NCBI RefSeq assembly: GCF_026191915.1
Contig: NZ_JAIMBY010000001.1
Location: 124,001-188,000, forward strand
Reading direction: 5' to 3'
From: Acidiphilium sp. PA
Lineage (GTDB): Bacteria > Pseudomonadota > Alphaproteobacteria > Acetobacterales > Acetobacteraceae
DNA length: 64,000 nt
Shown: positions 28,728-36,227 of the stretch, piece after piece
Position numbering within the stretch: position 1 is the stretch's first letter
Layout: every line of letters starts with the position of its first letter
Made by a program: the position numbers and the translations under genes
The notes under the pieces: generated by a model
Databases searched by the model: none
What the model saw: only the letters and a program-made list of their open reading frames with translations
Told to the model about the DNA's origin: nothing

Positions 28728-29765
28728 TCAGCGAACGGCGGTGGTGAATTTGTCGAAATAGATATGATCCGGCTCGACCCCGGCCATCTGCAGAACCGGC
28801 AGAACGGCATCGATCATCGGTGGTGGTCCGCAGGAATAGGCGTCCATCTCGCCTTCGAGCCCTTCGGCGCGCAATCGTCGTGCCAGCACCTCGTGAATGA
28901 AACCGCGCTCGCCGGTCCAGCCATCGCCATCCTCGGCGTGCGACAGGGCCGGAATGAACCGGAAATCCGGCAAGGCCGCTTCCAGCCGTGCGAATTCATC
29001 GAGATAGAACAGATCGGCCCTGGTGCGCGCCCCATAGAAAAACCGCACCGCCCGATGCTCGCCCGACGCCACATGATCCTGCAGGATGGACCACAAGGGC
29101 GACATGCCCGACCCGCCCCCGATCAGCAGCATCGGCCCCGGCCGGTCCTCGCGCCGGAAACACGTGCCGTACGGGCCCTTGATGCTCAGCCGATCGCCCG
29201 GCTGCAGAACGGTATCGAGCGAAGCTGAAAACGCGCCATCGGGGTATTTCTTGATGATGAAGGCAAGCCGGTCCGGCTCGCCCGGCGGGCTGCCCATCGA
29301 ATAGGCCCGCGTCACACCATCCGCCAACGTGATGTCGACATACTGGCCGGCCCAGAACTTCATGGGTGCGCCAAGCGCCACGGTCATGCGGCGGATGTCG
29401 TGCGTCAGATGTTCGATGCCGGTCAGAACCGCGTCGTAAGCGCGCACCGGAATCGAGCGGCGCAGCAGATCCTCGTCATAGTTCAACAGTTCGATCTCGA
29501 GATCGCTGTAAGCGTGCGTCTTGCACAGAAGAATATGCCCGGTATCACGCTCGTAATCGGGCAATGCGAAGGTCGAATATTTGAGCAGTTCGATGTCGCC
29601 GTCGATCAGCTTCGATTTACAGGAGCTGCACTGGCCTTCCTTGCACCCGTGCATCACGGAAATACCCTGTCGGAACGCGGCATCCAGAACGGTCTCGCCT
29701 TCCTCGACCTCCATTTCGATGCCGACAGGCTCGAACCGGACCTTATGCGTCGTAATCACAGTCAT
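28728..29765 (-). CDS. prmB: Monooxygenase reductase (2Fe-2S ferredoxin plus FAD/NAD domains; PrmB/MimB)
   Basis: This protein transfers electrons from NADH through FAD and a plant-type 2Fe-2S cluster to the hydroxylase. The 345-residue sequence starts with a ferredoxin domain whose ligands are C41, C46, C49 and C81 (HGCKEGQCSSCK...LLCKTHA). The FAD-binding region follows, with TRAYSMGSPPGEP (R-x-Y-S motif). The NAD-binding part has LLIGGGSGMSPLWSILQD and a C-terminal YSCGPPPMIDAV. All cofactor residues are present. It lies between the alpha- and beta-subunit genes, as in other group 5 operons. Confidence 0.94.
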   Translation of the reverse strand: MTVITTHKVRFEPVGIEMEVEEGETVLDAAFRQGISVMHGCKEGQCSSCKSKLIDGDIELLKYSTFALPDYERDTGHILLCKTHAYSDLEIELLNYDEDLLRRSIPVRAYDAVLTGIEHLTHDIRRMTVALGAPMKFWAGQYVDITLADGVTRAYSMGSPPGEPDRLAFIIKKYPDGAFSASLDTVLQPGDRLSIKGPYGTCFRREDRPGPMLLIGGGSGMSPLWSILQDHVASGEHRAVRFFYGARTRADLFYLDEFARLEAALPDFRFIPALSHAEDGDGWTGERGFIHEVLARRLRAEGLEGEMDAYSCGPPPMIDAVLPVLQMAGVEPDHIYFDKFTTAVR

Positions 29766-29841
29766 GACGTTTCCCGTTGGTTTTTATCGTTCGGAAAAAA
29801 GCCGCCGGGCACAGCAATCGTGCCCGGCGGAACGAAACAGG

Positions 29842-31512
29842 TCAGTTCAGCGGATTGATCACGAAACCCTTGCGGTATTCCGCCGCCGCCGCCGCCTTGC
29901 CTTCCGCCGACAGGCTGCGGAAATTGAGCAGCGGGCTGCCCAGCTGATGGCCGCGCACGTCGTCGAGCGTCCACATCTTGCTGTCGTCGAAATGCAGATG
30001 CGGCTGCGGCACCAACGTCTTGCCGTCGTTGCGGACGAAGCCGAGGTCGGTGATCGCATCGGCGATATCCCAGCCGTCGTAGCAGGTCTCCCACTCACGA
30101 CGGCCGCTGAACCGCCCCATCGCCGGCGTCGGGCGCCCTTCGTATTCCGCGGCGAACGCAACCTTGTGGGTCCAGCGGCACGTCTCCGAGCAGTAGGTAT
30201 AGGTCTGCCCGTCCACCTCATCATAGGTGAAATCTTCGCGGATCAGGCAAGGCACCATGCAGGACCAGCAACGATGCGGATACACATACCCCACGTCGGC
30301 GTTGAACAGCACCTGCGTCTCGCCCTTGTGGCTGAGCTTCTCATACCATTTCCAGTAATTGCCGAACTCGGCGTACCAGCCTGGATATTTGTGCTCGAAC
30401 CACTCGAAGTCTCTCTCGGTCTGCGCCTCGATGCGCCAGAAATTGACCGACCAGCCAACCGAGAAGAACTGCGCCGTCTTGTGCACGTAATTCTTCTTGA
30501 CGATCCGGTCCCAGGCCGCCGCGACATCATCGTGATGGATCTTGATGCCGTATTTCTCGAGCGGCAGCATGTACGTGCGGTAGTAATCCTCATAGATCCA
30601 GCGATGCCACAATTCGGCATAGCTCTCCTTGTTCTTGTTGCGATCGGTCGTGCCGTATTCGACAAACGTGCCGATCGCGGCATCGACGATCGCGTGATTC
30701 TGCCAGAACGCGTATTTGATGTCGCGCTCGAGCAGCAGGTGGTTGTCCGGGTCGTTGATCAGCGACATCAGCAGCGAATGGCCGTTGCCGATATGGCGGC
30801 TCTCGTCGGACTGCACCGACAGGAACACGGTCGGCAGCGCATAGTCGCCGTTGCGCGCCGCTTCCGATGGCATGGCGACGAACAGGGTGTTGGTGAAAGC
30901 GGTTTCCGCGACCACGGTCAGATAGATGTTGGCCGAGGTGATCGCATCACCCGTCACGAAGCCCTCGGCGAACTGCCGCCCGATCGTCGAGGCATAGCAT
31001 TTGCCGAACGCCGCTTCGGTGATGTCAAAGCCCGCCGGATCGATGTAGTTTTCCATGTACCATTTCTTCAGGTTCATCTGAATCGTGGAGTGGCGGAATT
31101 CATCGACCATCTGCATCGCAAAGCCGGTGCGCAATTCCTCGCCCGGCGCCAGGCGCCCGACCATCGCCATCGAGCGCGCGGCCGAGATTTCCGGGAACGG
31201 AATGATCGCGAGAAACAGTTTCATCCACTCGACCCAGCGCGGCTGGACATTGCGGAACATGTCGCCGCGCAGCGCCGCATCGAGCGCGCCATAGACCCGG
31301 TTGTCCTTTTCTTCCTGCATCGGGAAGTAGGAGCGAAGCACCTGCTTCATCGGATCGCGTGGGGTCTTCTTGATCTTGTAGTCGGTCGGGAAGGTCATCG
31401 CCTCCTGAACGTAGCTCGGCGTCCAGCCGAGATCCGCGACCCGCCGGGTCGCATCGCTGATGCTCATCCCCTTCTGGGCCGTAATTTTGTTGAGCGTTAA
31501 GCTATCAGGCAT
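29842..31512 (-). CDS. prmA: Soluble diiron monooxygenase hydroxylase alpha subunit (propane monooxygenase-like, PrmA/MimA)
   Basis: This is the catalytic subunit that oxidises small alkanes, ketones or phenols at a carboxylate-bridged diiron centre. The 556-residue protein carries the six ligands: E108, E138 and H141 (DEFRH), E203, E237 and H240 (DESRH). The C-terminal region has CWSCMVP...CSETCRW, typical of this subgroup. Size and order of neighbours (A, reductase, beta, coupling protein, chaperonin, regulator) match group 5 (PrmABCD/MimABCD) rather than group 3 methane/butane or group 1 toluene enzymes. GGGAG precedes ATG 31512. A sigma-54 promoter lies 117-132 bases upstream. The true substrate (propane, acetone, phenol) cannot be read from sequence. 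Confidence 0.94.
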   Translation of the reverse strand: MPDSLTLNKITAQKGMSISDATRRVADLGWTPSYVQEAMTFPTDYKIKKTPRDPMKQVLRSYFPMQEEKDNRVYGALDAALRGDMFRNVQPRWVEWMKLFLAIIPFPEISAARSMAMVGRLAPGEELRTGFAMQMVDEFRHSTIQMNLKKWYMENYIDPAGFDITEAAFGKCYASTIGRQFAEGFVTGDAITSANIYLTVVAETAFTNTLFVAMPSEAARNGDYALPTVFLSVQSDESRHIGNGHSLLMSLINDPDNHLLLERDIKYAFWQNHAIVDAAIGTFVEYGTTDRNKNKESYAELWHRWIYEDYYRTYMLPLEKYGIKIHHDDVAAAWDRIVKKNYVHKTAQFFSVGWSVNFWRIEAQTERDFEWFEHKYPGWYAEFGNYWKWYEKLSHKGETQVLFNADVGYVYPHRCWSCMVPCLIREDFTYDEVDGQTYTYCSETCRWTHKVAFAAEYEGRPTPAMGRFSGRREWETCYDGWDIADAITDLGFVRNDGKTLVPQPHLHFDDSKMWTLDDVRGHQLGSPLLNFRSLSAEGKAAAAAEYRKGFVINPLN

Positions 31513-31628
31513 CTTGGTTTTCTCCCGAATGATGTTGATCTCAAAGTATCGTCACGCATCGAGCAATCGTCTGTCGTGCCGGCTCACGTCATGGCTTGGC
31601 CGCCTGCCAGAGATCGCCGGGATGGATT

Positions 31629-31644
31629 TGCAAGTTTGGTGCCA
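31629..31644 (-). promoter_or_regulatory. Sigma-54 promoter of the monooxygenase operon
   Basis: On the minus strand the sequence is TGGCAC-CAAAC-TTGCA, an exact match to the -24/-12 consensus TGGCAC-N5-TTGCW. Transcription should begin about 12 bases downstream, near 31617, giving a leader of roughly 105 bases before the alpha-subunit ATG. The nearby sigma-54 activators make this a high-confidence call. Confidence 0.93.
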
Positions 31645-31696
31645 GCTTCAGCATCTGTTGAAATCAACCGATTCCCGTAAGACCGCCGCGCGCCAC

Positions 31697-31713
31697 TGTT
31701 GCAGACAGCGCCA
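31697..31713. promoter_or_regulatory. Proximal candidate activator-binding palindrome (UAS 1)
   Basis: TGTTGCA-GAC-AGCGCCA is an imperfect inverted repeat of the form TGTNGCA-N3-TGCNACA, matching UAS 2 in spacing. Its centre is about 88 bases upstream of the predicted transcription start. That is the normal range for enhancer-binding protein sites. Confidence 0.55.
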
Positions 31714-31728
31714 GGTCCGCACGACTCC

Positions 31729-31745
31729 TGTGGCAGAATGCGACA
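31729..31745. promoter_or_regulatory. Distal candidate activator-binding palindrome (UAS 2)
   Basis: TGTGGCA-GAA-TGCGACA pairs 6 of 7 positions in each arm. Its centre (31737) is 32 bases from the centre of UAS 1, about three helical turns, so both would lie on the same DNA face. It is about 120 bases upstream of the predicted start, just past the end of the 65-residue protein gene. Confidence 0.65.
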
Positions 31746-31750
31746 CCCGC

Positions 31751-31948
31751 TCATGGCGCTGATGTGTCATCGGAGGCGCCGCGATGTTCGGCGAAGCTCT
31801 TGCCCTCCGCGATCCAGCGGGCCGCCAGCACCAGCACGCCCATCGCGAAATCCTTGCCATGCGCTGCAATCATGCGTTCGGCGATCATGCCGAGTTCCTT
31901 GAAAAACCGATCTTTCGAGGCTTCTTCGTCCGTCATCGGGCCGGTCAT
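31751..31948 (-). CDS. 65-residue helical protein coupled to the WD40 gene
   Basis: The product MTGPMTDEEASKDRFFKELG followed by MIAERMIAAHGKDFAMGVLV and a charged tail looks soluble and helical, with one amphipathic segment and no membrane span or cysteine. No family is recognised. The start ATG (31946-31948) overlaps the WD40 gene's TGA in an ATGA junction, and AGGAGA lies 6 bases upstream, so translation is well supported. It ends just before the activator sites of the monooxygenase promoter. It may work with the WD40 protein or the hydroxylase, but there is no direct evidence. Confidence 0.75.
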   Translation of the reverse strand: MTGPMTDEEASKDRFFKELGMIAERMIAAHGKDFAMGVLVLAARWIAEGKSFAEHRGASDDTSAP

Positions 31949-33042
31949 TTCATCTCTCCTCTGCCGCCCTGAACCGGGCGGAACAACAGATCGGGCAACA
32001 GCACCGTGCCGGCCTCGCCATCGACGGTCGCAAACGCCAGCGCCGCGCCGCTCGGCGTGAATTCCAGCGCAACCGGCGCACTGCCGGCCTCGCGGATCAG
32101 CATGACATCGCGCAGCCCCGGCCGCCCGAGCACCACCCGCCCCGCACGATCGGCGCAGGCCACCAGGCCCAGCCGCGGATGGCACGCGATCGGCCCGACC
32201 GCCTGGCGCCCATCACGCCCGATCGCGAACCGCCGCGCCCCGCCCGTGGCATCCCAAACGTAAACATCCTCATCGCCCCCGATCACCAGAACACCCTCGC
32301 TGGTGAAACCCATCGCGGTGGCGCGCATCGGGATGTCGATAATGCGCCACGCATCGCCCGCCCGATCGCGCATCACCACACCCCCGCCCGGCACAGCGGC
32401 GGCAAACCGCGCCCCCTCCGCATCCCAGCAGATCACGCGAAACGCCCCGGGCGCTTCAAACCGCGGCGCCGCGCGGACCGCGCAGGCTTCGAGCGACACA
32501 CCGCCCTCATACCCGATCGCGAGATGCAGGCCGGATGGATCGAAACAGAGCGCGACAACCGGCCCCGGCAGGCTCAGGCGCTTCTGATCCGGGCCGAGCT
32601 GGTCGACCTGCCGGCCGGCGGCGAATGCGCGCCGCCCGCCGCGCCCGGCGGCAACCGCATTGATCTGCCGGCGTGCCCGTGCCGCAAGCTCGGTCACGCC
32701 GCCCTCGGCGAGCCGCAGAAACCGGCCATCGGCACCGCCCGATACCACCCCGCCCAGCGGATCGGCGGCGAGCGACAAGGTCGCCGCCCGATGGGCGCCG
32801 ATGATCACGGGCGGTGGTGGCGGCGCGGCGGCGGCAATGATTTCGATACCCCCACCCGGCCGCGGCGCCAGGCGCGGCGCGCCCTGCCAAAGCGACGCCA
32901 GACAGGCGAGCGCGCCGTCCGCAAGACCGAACACCGCCGCGTCACCATCCCAGACCAATGCGTTGATCGTGGTATTGAAGACAAAACTCGCCCCGAGCAG
33001 ATCATGCAGGGGCGGCGGAGCTTGAGCGGCGGCGACATCCAT
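31945..33042 (-). CDS. WD40-like beta-propeller protein under a sigma-54 promoter
   Basis: The 365-residue protein (from ATG 33042) is built of about seven short beta-rich units ending in patterns such as VVSGGADGRFLRL, VVALCFDPSGLHLAIGYEGG, VICWDAEGARFAAAVPGGG, AMGFTSEGVLVIGGDEDVYVWD, PIACHPRLGLVACADRAGRV and ALEFTPSGAALAFATVDG. This points to a seven-bladed WD40-type propeller, probably a protein-protein scaffold. No signal peptide is seen, so it should be cytoplasmic. The longer frame begins with TTG at 33093, upstream of the predicted transcription start, so ATG 33042 is preferred. It is followed by the 65-residue gene (ATGA overlap) and lies between the monooxygenase operon and the second activator. 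The function is unknown. Confidence 0.8.
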   Translation of the reverse strand: MDVAAAQAPPPLHDLLGASFVFNTTINALVWDGDAAVFGLADGALACLASLWQGAPRLAPRPGGGIEIIAAAAPPPPPVIIGAHRAATLSLAADPLGGVVSGGADGRFLRLAEGGVTELAARARRQINAVAAGRGGRRAFAAGRQVDQLGPDQKRLSLPGPVVALCFDPSGLHLAIGYEGGVSLEACAVRAAPRFEAPGAFRVICWDAEGARFAAAVPGGGVVMRDRAGDAWRIIDIPMRATAMGFTSEGVLVIGGDEDVYVWDATGGARRFAIGRDGRQAVGPIACHPRLGLVACADRAGRVVLGRPGLRDVMLIREAGSAPVALEFTPSGAALAFATVDGEAGTVLLPDLLFRPVQGGRGEMK

Positions 33043-33053
33043 GCGAGGGCAAT

Positions 33054-33069
33054 AGCAATTGCCGTGCCA
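33054..33069 (-). promoter_or_regulatory. Sigma-54 promoter of the WD40 operon
   Basis: On the minus strand TGGCAC-GGCAA-TTGCT is an exact -24/-12 match. The -12 GC lies at about 33055-33056, so transcription should start near 33043. That is right at the ATG (33040-33042), implying a leaderless or nearly leaderless mRNA. Confidence 0.88.
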
Positions 33070-33095
33070 CGCCGGGGCGGCAGTGAATATCAAGT

Positions 33096-33117
33096 CATTG
33101 CGTCAATTGCTGCAATG
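33096..33117. promoter_or_regulatory. Inverted repeat upstream of the WD40 sigma-54 promoter
   Basis: CATTGC and GCAATG form a perfect 6-base inverted repeat with a 10-base spacer that itself contains CAATTG. It is centred about 63 bases upstream of the predicted WD40 transcription start and could bind one of the two activators. It does not match the TGTNGCA form of the monooxygenase sites. Confidence 0.35.
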
Positions 33118-33193
33118 CAAAATGCCCGGTTCGTTGTTGTCGGCATGAACAGGGCGTGACAGCATCGCTCCGTTTCTGAACAATACGCAGCCC

Positions 33194-33209
33194 TGCCACG
33201 AATTTTGCT
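33194..33209 (+). promoter_or_regulatory. Degenerate sigma-54-like site before the second activator gene
   Basis: TGCCAC-GAATT-TTGCT differs from the -24/-12 consensus only by C for G in the -24 GG pair. It lies 94 bases upstream of ATG 33303 on the plus strand. Because that GG is the most conserved part, the site may be weak or inactive. Confidence 0.35.
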
Positions 33210-33302
33210 AGGGATTTCGTCCCCCGTGCACTATCATCATTCAGGTGGGCCCCTGGCCCCAGCCAGAACAGCTCGGACCAACGAAGCTGAACGGAGGAAA
33301 CC

Positions 33303-35183
33303 ATGTTGCTGCATGCCGAAGACCGCGTGGGTCAGGCGCGGGCCGCGCTCGAATCGAACGGTCTCGTCGCCGCCGACCTGCTCTCGGCCGATATCCGCGA
33401 CAGCTGGCAGCGCTGCCTCGCATCCGGGCTCGATCCCACGGCGGCGCCGCGGATCGAAAATGTCGGCGCCGATCATCTGCGGCGCGCGCGCGAGCAGCGC
33501 GCCATGGTCCACCGCCTCGCCTCGGCCGAATTGCGCGCCTTGTATCAGCAGATCGCCGGCAGCAACTTCATGGTCGCACTCGCAGCACCCGACGGCCTGC
33601 TGCTCGAGGCCATCGCCGATCCCAGCTTTGCCCGCGAAGCGCAGGCCGCCGCGATCGAGCCGGGAACCATCTGGGATGAACTCCATTGCGGCACCAACGC
33701 GCTCGGCACCACCATCGCAACCGGCACGCCGCAGAGCATCCACGGCGGCGAGCATTTCTTTCGCCGCCACAACGCCATCACCTGCGTCGCGGCGCCGGTA
33801 TTCGGGCCGGACGGCGCCCTCGCCTGCGTGCTCGATGCCTCGTCGGACTGCCGATCCCGCCAGAGCCACACCCGCGCCCTGGTCGGCATGGCCGCCATCC
33901 AGATCGAAAACCTGCTGCTGCGCGAAACCCACGCGCGCCACCGGATCATCGCATTCCACAGCCGGCCTGAATATCTCTCAACCCTCAGCGCCGGGATTCT
34001 GGTGTTTTCCGAAAGCGGGCGCGTGCTCGCCGCCAACCGCCAGGCCCGTTTCCTGCTCGCCGGGCTACCGGTCGTGATGGGGCGCAGTTTCGATGCAATC
34101 TTCCGAACCGGGTTCGGCGCCTTTCACGATGCCTGCGCCCGCGGCGACATCGGCACGCTGGAAGACCGGGTCGGCAGCGTCTACGTCGCGACGCTCGAAA
34201 CACCCAAGACCACCCGCAGCATCGCGGTCGGTGCCGGCCCGCCGATCGGCGGCCCACAAACCAGGCCGGAGATCGCGGCACCCGATTTCGTCGCCGACGA
34301 TCCGGCCGTCGCCGCCGCGCTCCGCCTCGCCGCCTCGGCCGCGGCCCGCAACCTCCCCCTCCTGATCCGGGGCGCGACCGGCACCGGCAAGGAATTGCTC
34401 GCCCGCTACGCCCATGCGGCCCGCCGGCCGCGCGGCCCCTTCGTGCCCGTCAACTGCGCGGCCCTGGCGGAAACCCTGATCGAGGCCGAATTGTTCGGCT
34501 ACGCCGACGGCGCCTACACCGGCGCCAGGCGCGGCGGCGCACCGGGTCTGGTGGCCGAGGCCGATGGCGGCACGCTGTTCCTCGATGAAATCGGCGACAT
34601 GAAACGGCCGCTGCAGGCGGTTCTGCTCCGCCTGCTCGACGATTGGACCATCCGTCCGATCGGCAGCACCCGTGCGCGGACGGTCGATGTCCTGCTGATC
34701 GCCGCCACCAATGCCGACCTCGATGCCGCAGTCGCGGCCGGGCAGTTCCGCGCCGATCTGCTCTACCGGCTCAACACCGCCGAAGTCCGTCTGCCCACCC
34801 TGAACGAACGGCGGGATTTCACGGCGATCGCCCGGCACCTGCTCGCCCGCTTCGCGCCCGGGACCACAATCACCGATGAGGCGGCCCACCTGCTTGCCGG
34901 CTCGGTCTGGCGCGGCAACATCCGCGAGTTGAAAAGCGCCCTGCTTCGCCTCGCCATGCAGCAGGACGGCGGGATCATCGACGGGCTGGCAGCGGAAACC
35001 CTGATCGGCCAGCGCGCCATGCCGTCCGTGGACCACAGCGACCCGCACGATCTGCGCGACATCGTCCGCGCCCGGATCCGTGCTGCCTTTCGCGAGAACG
35101 GCGGCAACATCAGCGCCACCGCCCGCAGCCTCGGCGTTTCGCGGAACACGGTCTATCGCGGTCTCGACAGCGCCAACCCCTGA
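33303..35183 (+). CDS. Second sigma-54-dependent activator, GAYTGA variant
   Basis: The 626-residue protein resembles the regulator at 23493-25457 in layout. It has a GAF-type sensor (residues about 60-210, LHCGTNALGTTIATGTPQS), a PAS-like stretch (about 225-310, ILVFSESGRVLAANRQARF), an AAA+ domain with Walker A RGATGTGKELLARY (near 358) and Walker B GGTLFLDEIGDM, and a Fis-type helix-turn-helix GGNISATARSLGVSRNTVYRGL. The sigma-54-contact loop reads GAYTGA instead of GAFTGA, a conservative aromatic change usually compatible with activity. GGAGG lies 5 bases before ATG 33303. It is divergent from the WD40 operon, which is its most likely target. Confidence 0.9.
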   Translation: MLLHAEDRVGQARAALESNGLVAADLLSADIRDSWQRCLASGLDPTAAPRIENVGADHLRRAREQRAMVHRLASAELRALYQQIAGSNFMVALAAPDGLLLEAIADPSFAREAQAAAIEPGTIWDELHCGTNALGTTIATGTPQSIHGGEHFFRRHNAITCVAAPVFGPDGALACVLDASSDCRSRQSHTRALVGMAAIQIENLLLRETHARHRIIAFHSRPEYLSTLSAGILVFSESGRVLAANRQARFLLAGLPVVMGRSFDAIFRTGFGAFHDACARGDIGTLEDRVGSVYVATLETPKTTRSIAVGAGPPIGGPQTRPEIAAPDFVADDPAVAAALRLAASAAARNLPLLIRGATGTGKELLARYAHAARRPRGPFVPVNCAALAETLIEAELFGYADGAYTGARRGGAPGLVAEADGGTLFLDEIGDMKRPLQAVLLRLLDDWTIRPIGSTRARTVDVLLIAATNADLDAAVAAGQFRADLLYRLNTAEVRLPTLNERRDFTAIARHLLARFAPGTTITDEAAHLLAGSVWRGNIRELKSALLRLAMQQDGGIIDGLAAETLIGQRAMPSVDHSDPHDLRDIVRARIRAAFRENGGNISATARSLGVSRNTVYRGLDSANP

Positions 35184-35291
35184 TCGCGCGTCGCACCCTG
35201 ATCGCGCGTCGCACCGGCCGGCGGGGCTATCACGCCACGCCGCCGCGTGCTTTGATCGGGCCGTTACCAGTCGCTGCCAAGGATACCGATC

Positions 35292-36227
35292 GTGCCAAAC
35301 CCCTACGAAACACTGGGCGTCGCGCGGGATGCGAGCGCCGATGACATCCGGCGTGCCTATCGCAAACTCGCAAAGATCCATCACCCCGATCTCAATCCCG
35401 GCAACGCCGCCGCCGAAGCGAAGTTCAAGGACATCGCCGCGGCGCACGCGCTGCTTTCGGACCCCGAACAGCGCGGCCGGTTCGATCGCGGCGAGATCGA
35501 CGCCGAAGGGCATGAGGCGGCACCGCGCCGCCCCGGCTATCGCGAATACGCCGAAACCGCCACCGGCCAGCGCTACAGCGCGGGATCGGCGGGCGGCGAG
35601 ACCGGCGGGTGGGACCCCGAAGACCTCGAATCGATCTTCGGGTCGATGTTCACCGAGGCAAACCGCCCGCGCAACCAGGGTCCGGCCCGCGGCGCCGATG
35701 CGCGTTACAGCCTGACCACCAGCTTTCTCGATGCGGTCAATGGCGCCACGACCCGCCTGACCCTGCCCGACGGCAGCACGCTCGATGTCAAAATCCCGCC
35801 CGCAACCGACGATGGCCATATCCTGCGCCTGCGCGGCAAGGGCAATCCGGGCCGCAACGGCGGGCCGGCGGGCGATGCGTTGATCGCCATCACGGTCGCA
35901 CCCCACCAATATTTCACCCGCGATGGCCAGGACATCCGGCTCGATCTACCCATCACGCTGCAGGAGGCCGTGCTCGGCGGCCCCATCGAAGTGCCGACCC
36001 CGGGCGGTGCGGTGCGCATGCGCGTGCCGCCGCATTCGGACAACGGCACCATCCTGCGCCTGCGCGGCCGGGGCGTGCCGGGCCGGGGCACCACGCCGGC
36101 GGGCGATCTGTACGCCACCCTGCGCGTCACCATCGGCACGCCGGATGAGGCCCTCGAGACATTCCTGCGGAGCTGGAAACCCGCAACCGCGGCCAACCCG
36201 CGCCAGGCCATGGAAACCAACCCATGA
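35292..36227 (+). CDS. cbpA: DnaJ-class co-chaperone CbpA
   Basis: An Hsp40-type partner of DnaK. The 311-residue protein starts with a J-domain (residues 1-68, KLAKIHHPDLNPGN with the essential HPD), a Gly/Pro-containing linker (about 90-120) and the two beta-barrel substrate-binding domains (about 130-300, PDGSTLDVKIPP, GGPIEVPTPGGAVRMRVPP). It has no zinc-finger cysteines, as expected for CbpA/DnaJ type II. The start is GTG 35292 with AAGGA 9 bases upstream. It is translationally coupled to cbpM. Confidence 0.93.
   Translation: MPNPYETLGVARDASADDIRRAYRKLAKIHHPDLNPGNAAAEAKFKDIAAAHALLSDPEQRGRFDRGEIDAEGHEAAPRRPGYREYAETATGQRYSAGSAGGETGGWDPEDLESIFGSMFTEANRPRNQGPARGADARYSLTTSFLDAVNGATTRLTLPDGSTLDVKIPPATDDGHILRLRGKGNPGRNGGPAGDALIAITVAPHQYFTRDGQDIRLDLPITLQEAVLGGPIEVPTPGGAVRMRVPPHSDNGTILRLRGRGVPGRGTTPAGDLYATLRVTIGTPDEALETFLRSWKPATAANPRQAMETNP

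Noticed and set aside
29581-31500. 639-codon plus-strand frame opposite the monooxygenase alpha subunit
   Set aside because: Shadow frame: the minus strand carries the diiron ligands and a perfect sigma-54 promoter.
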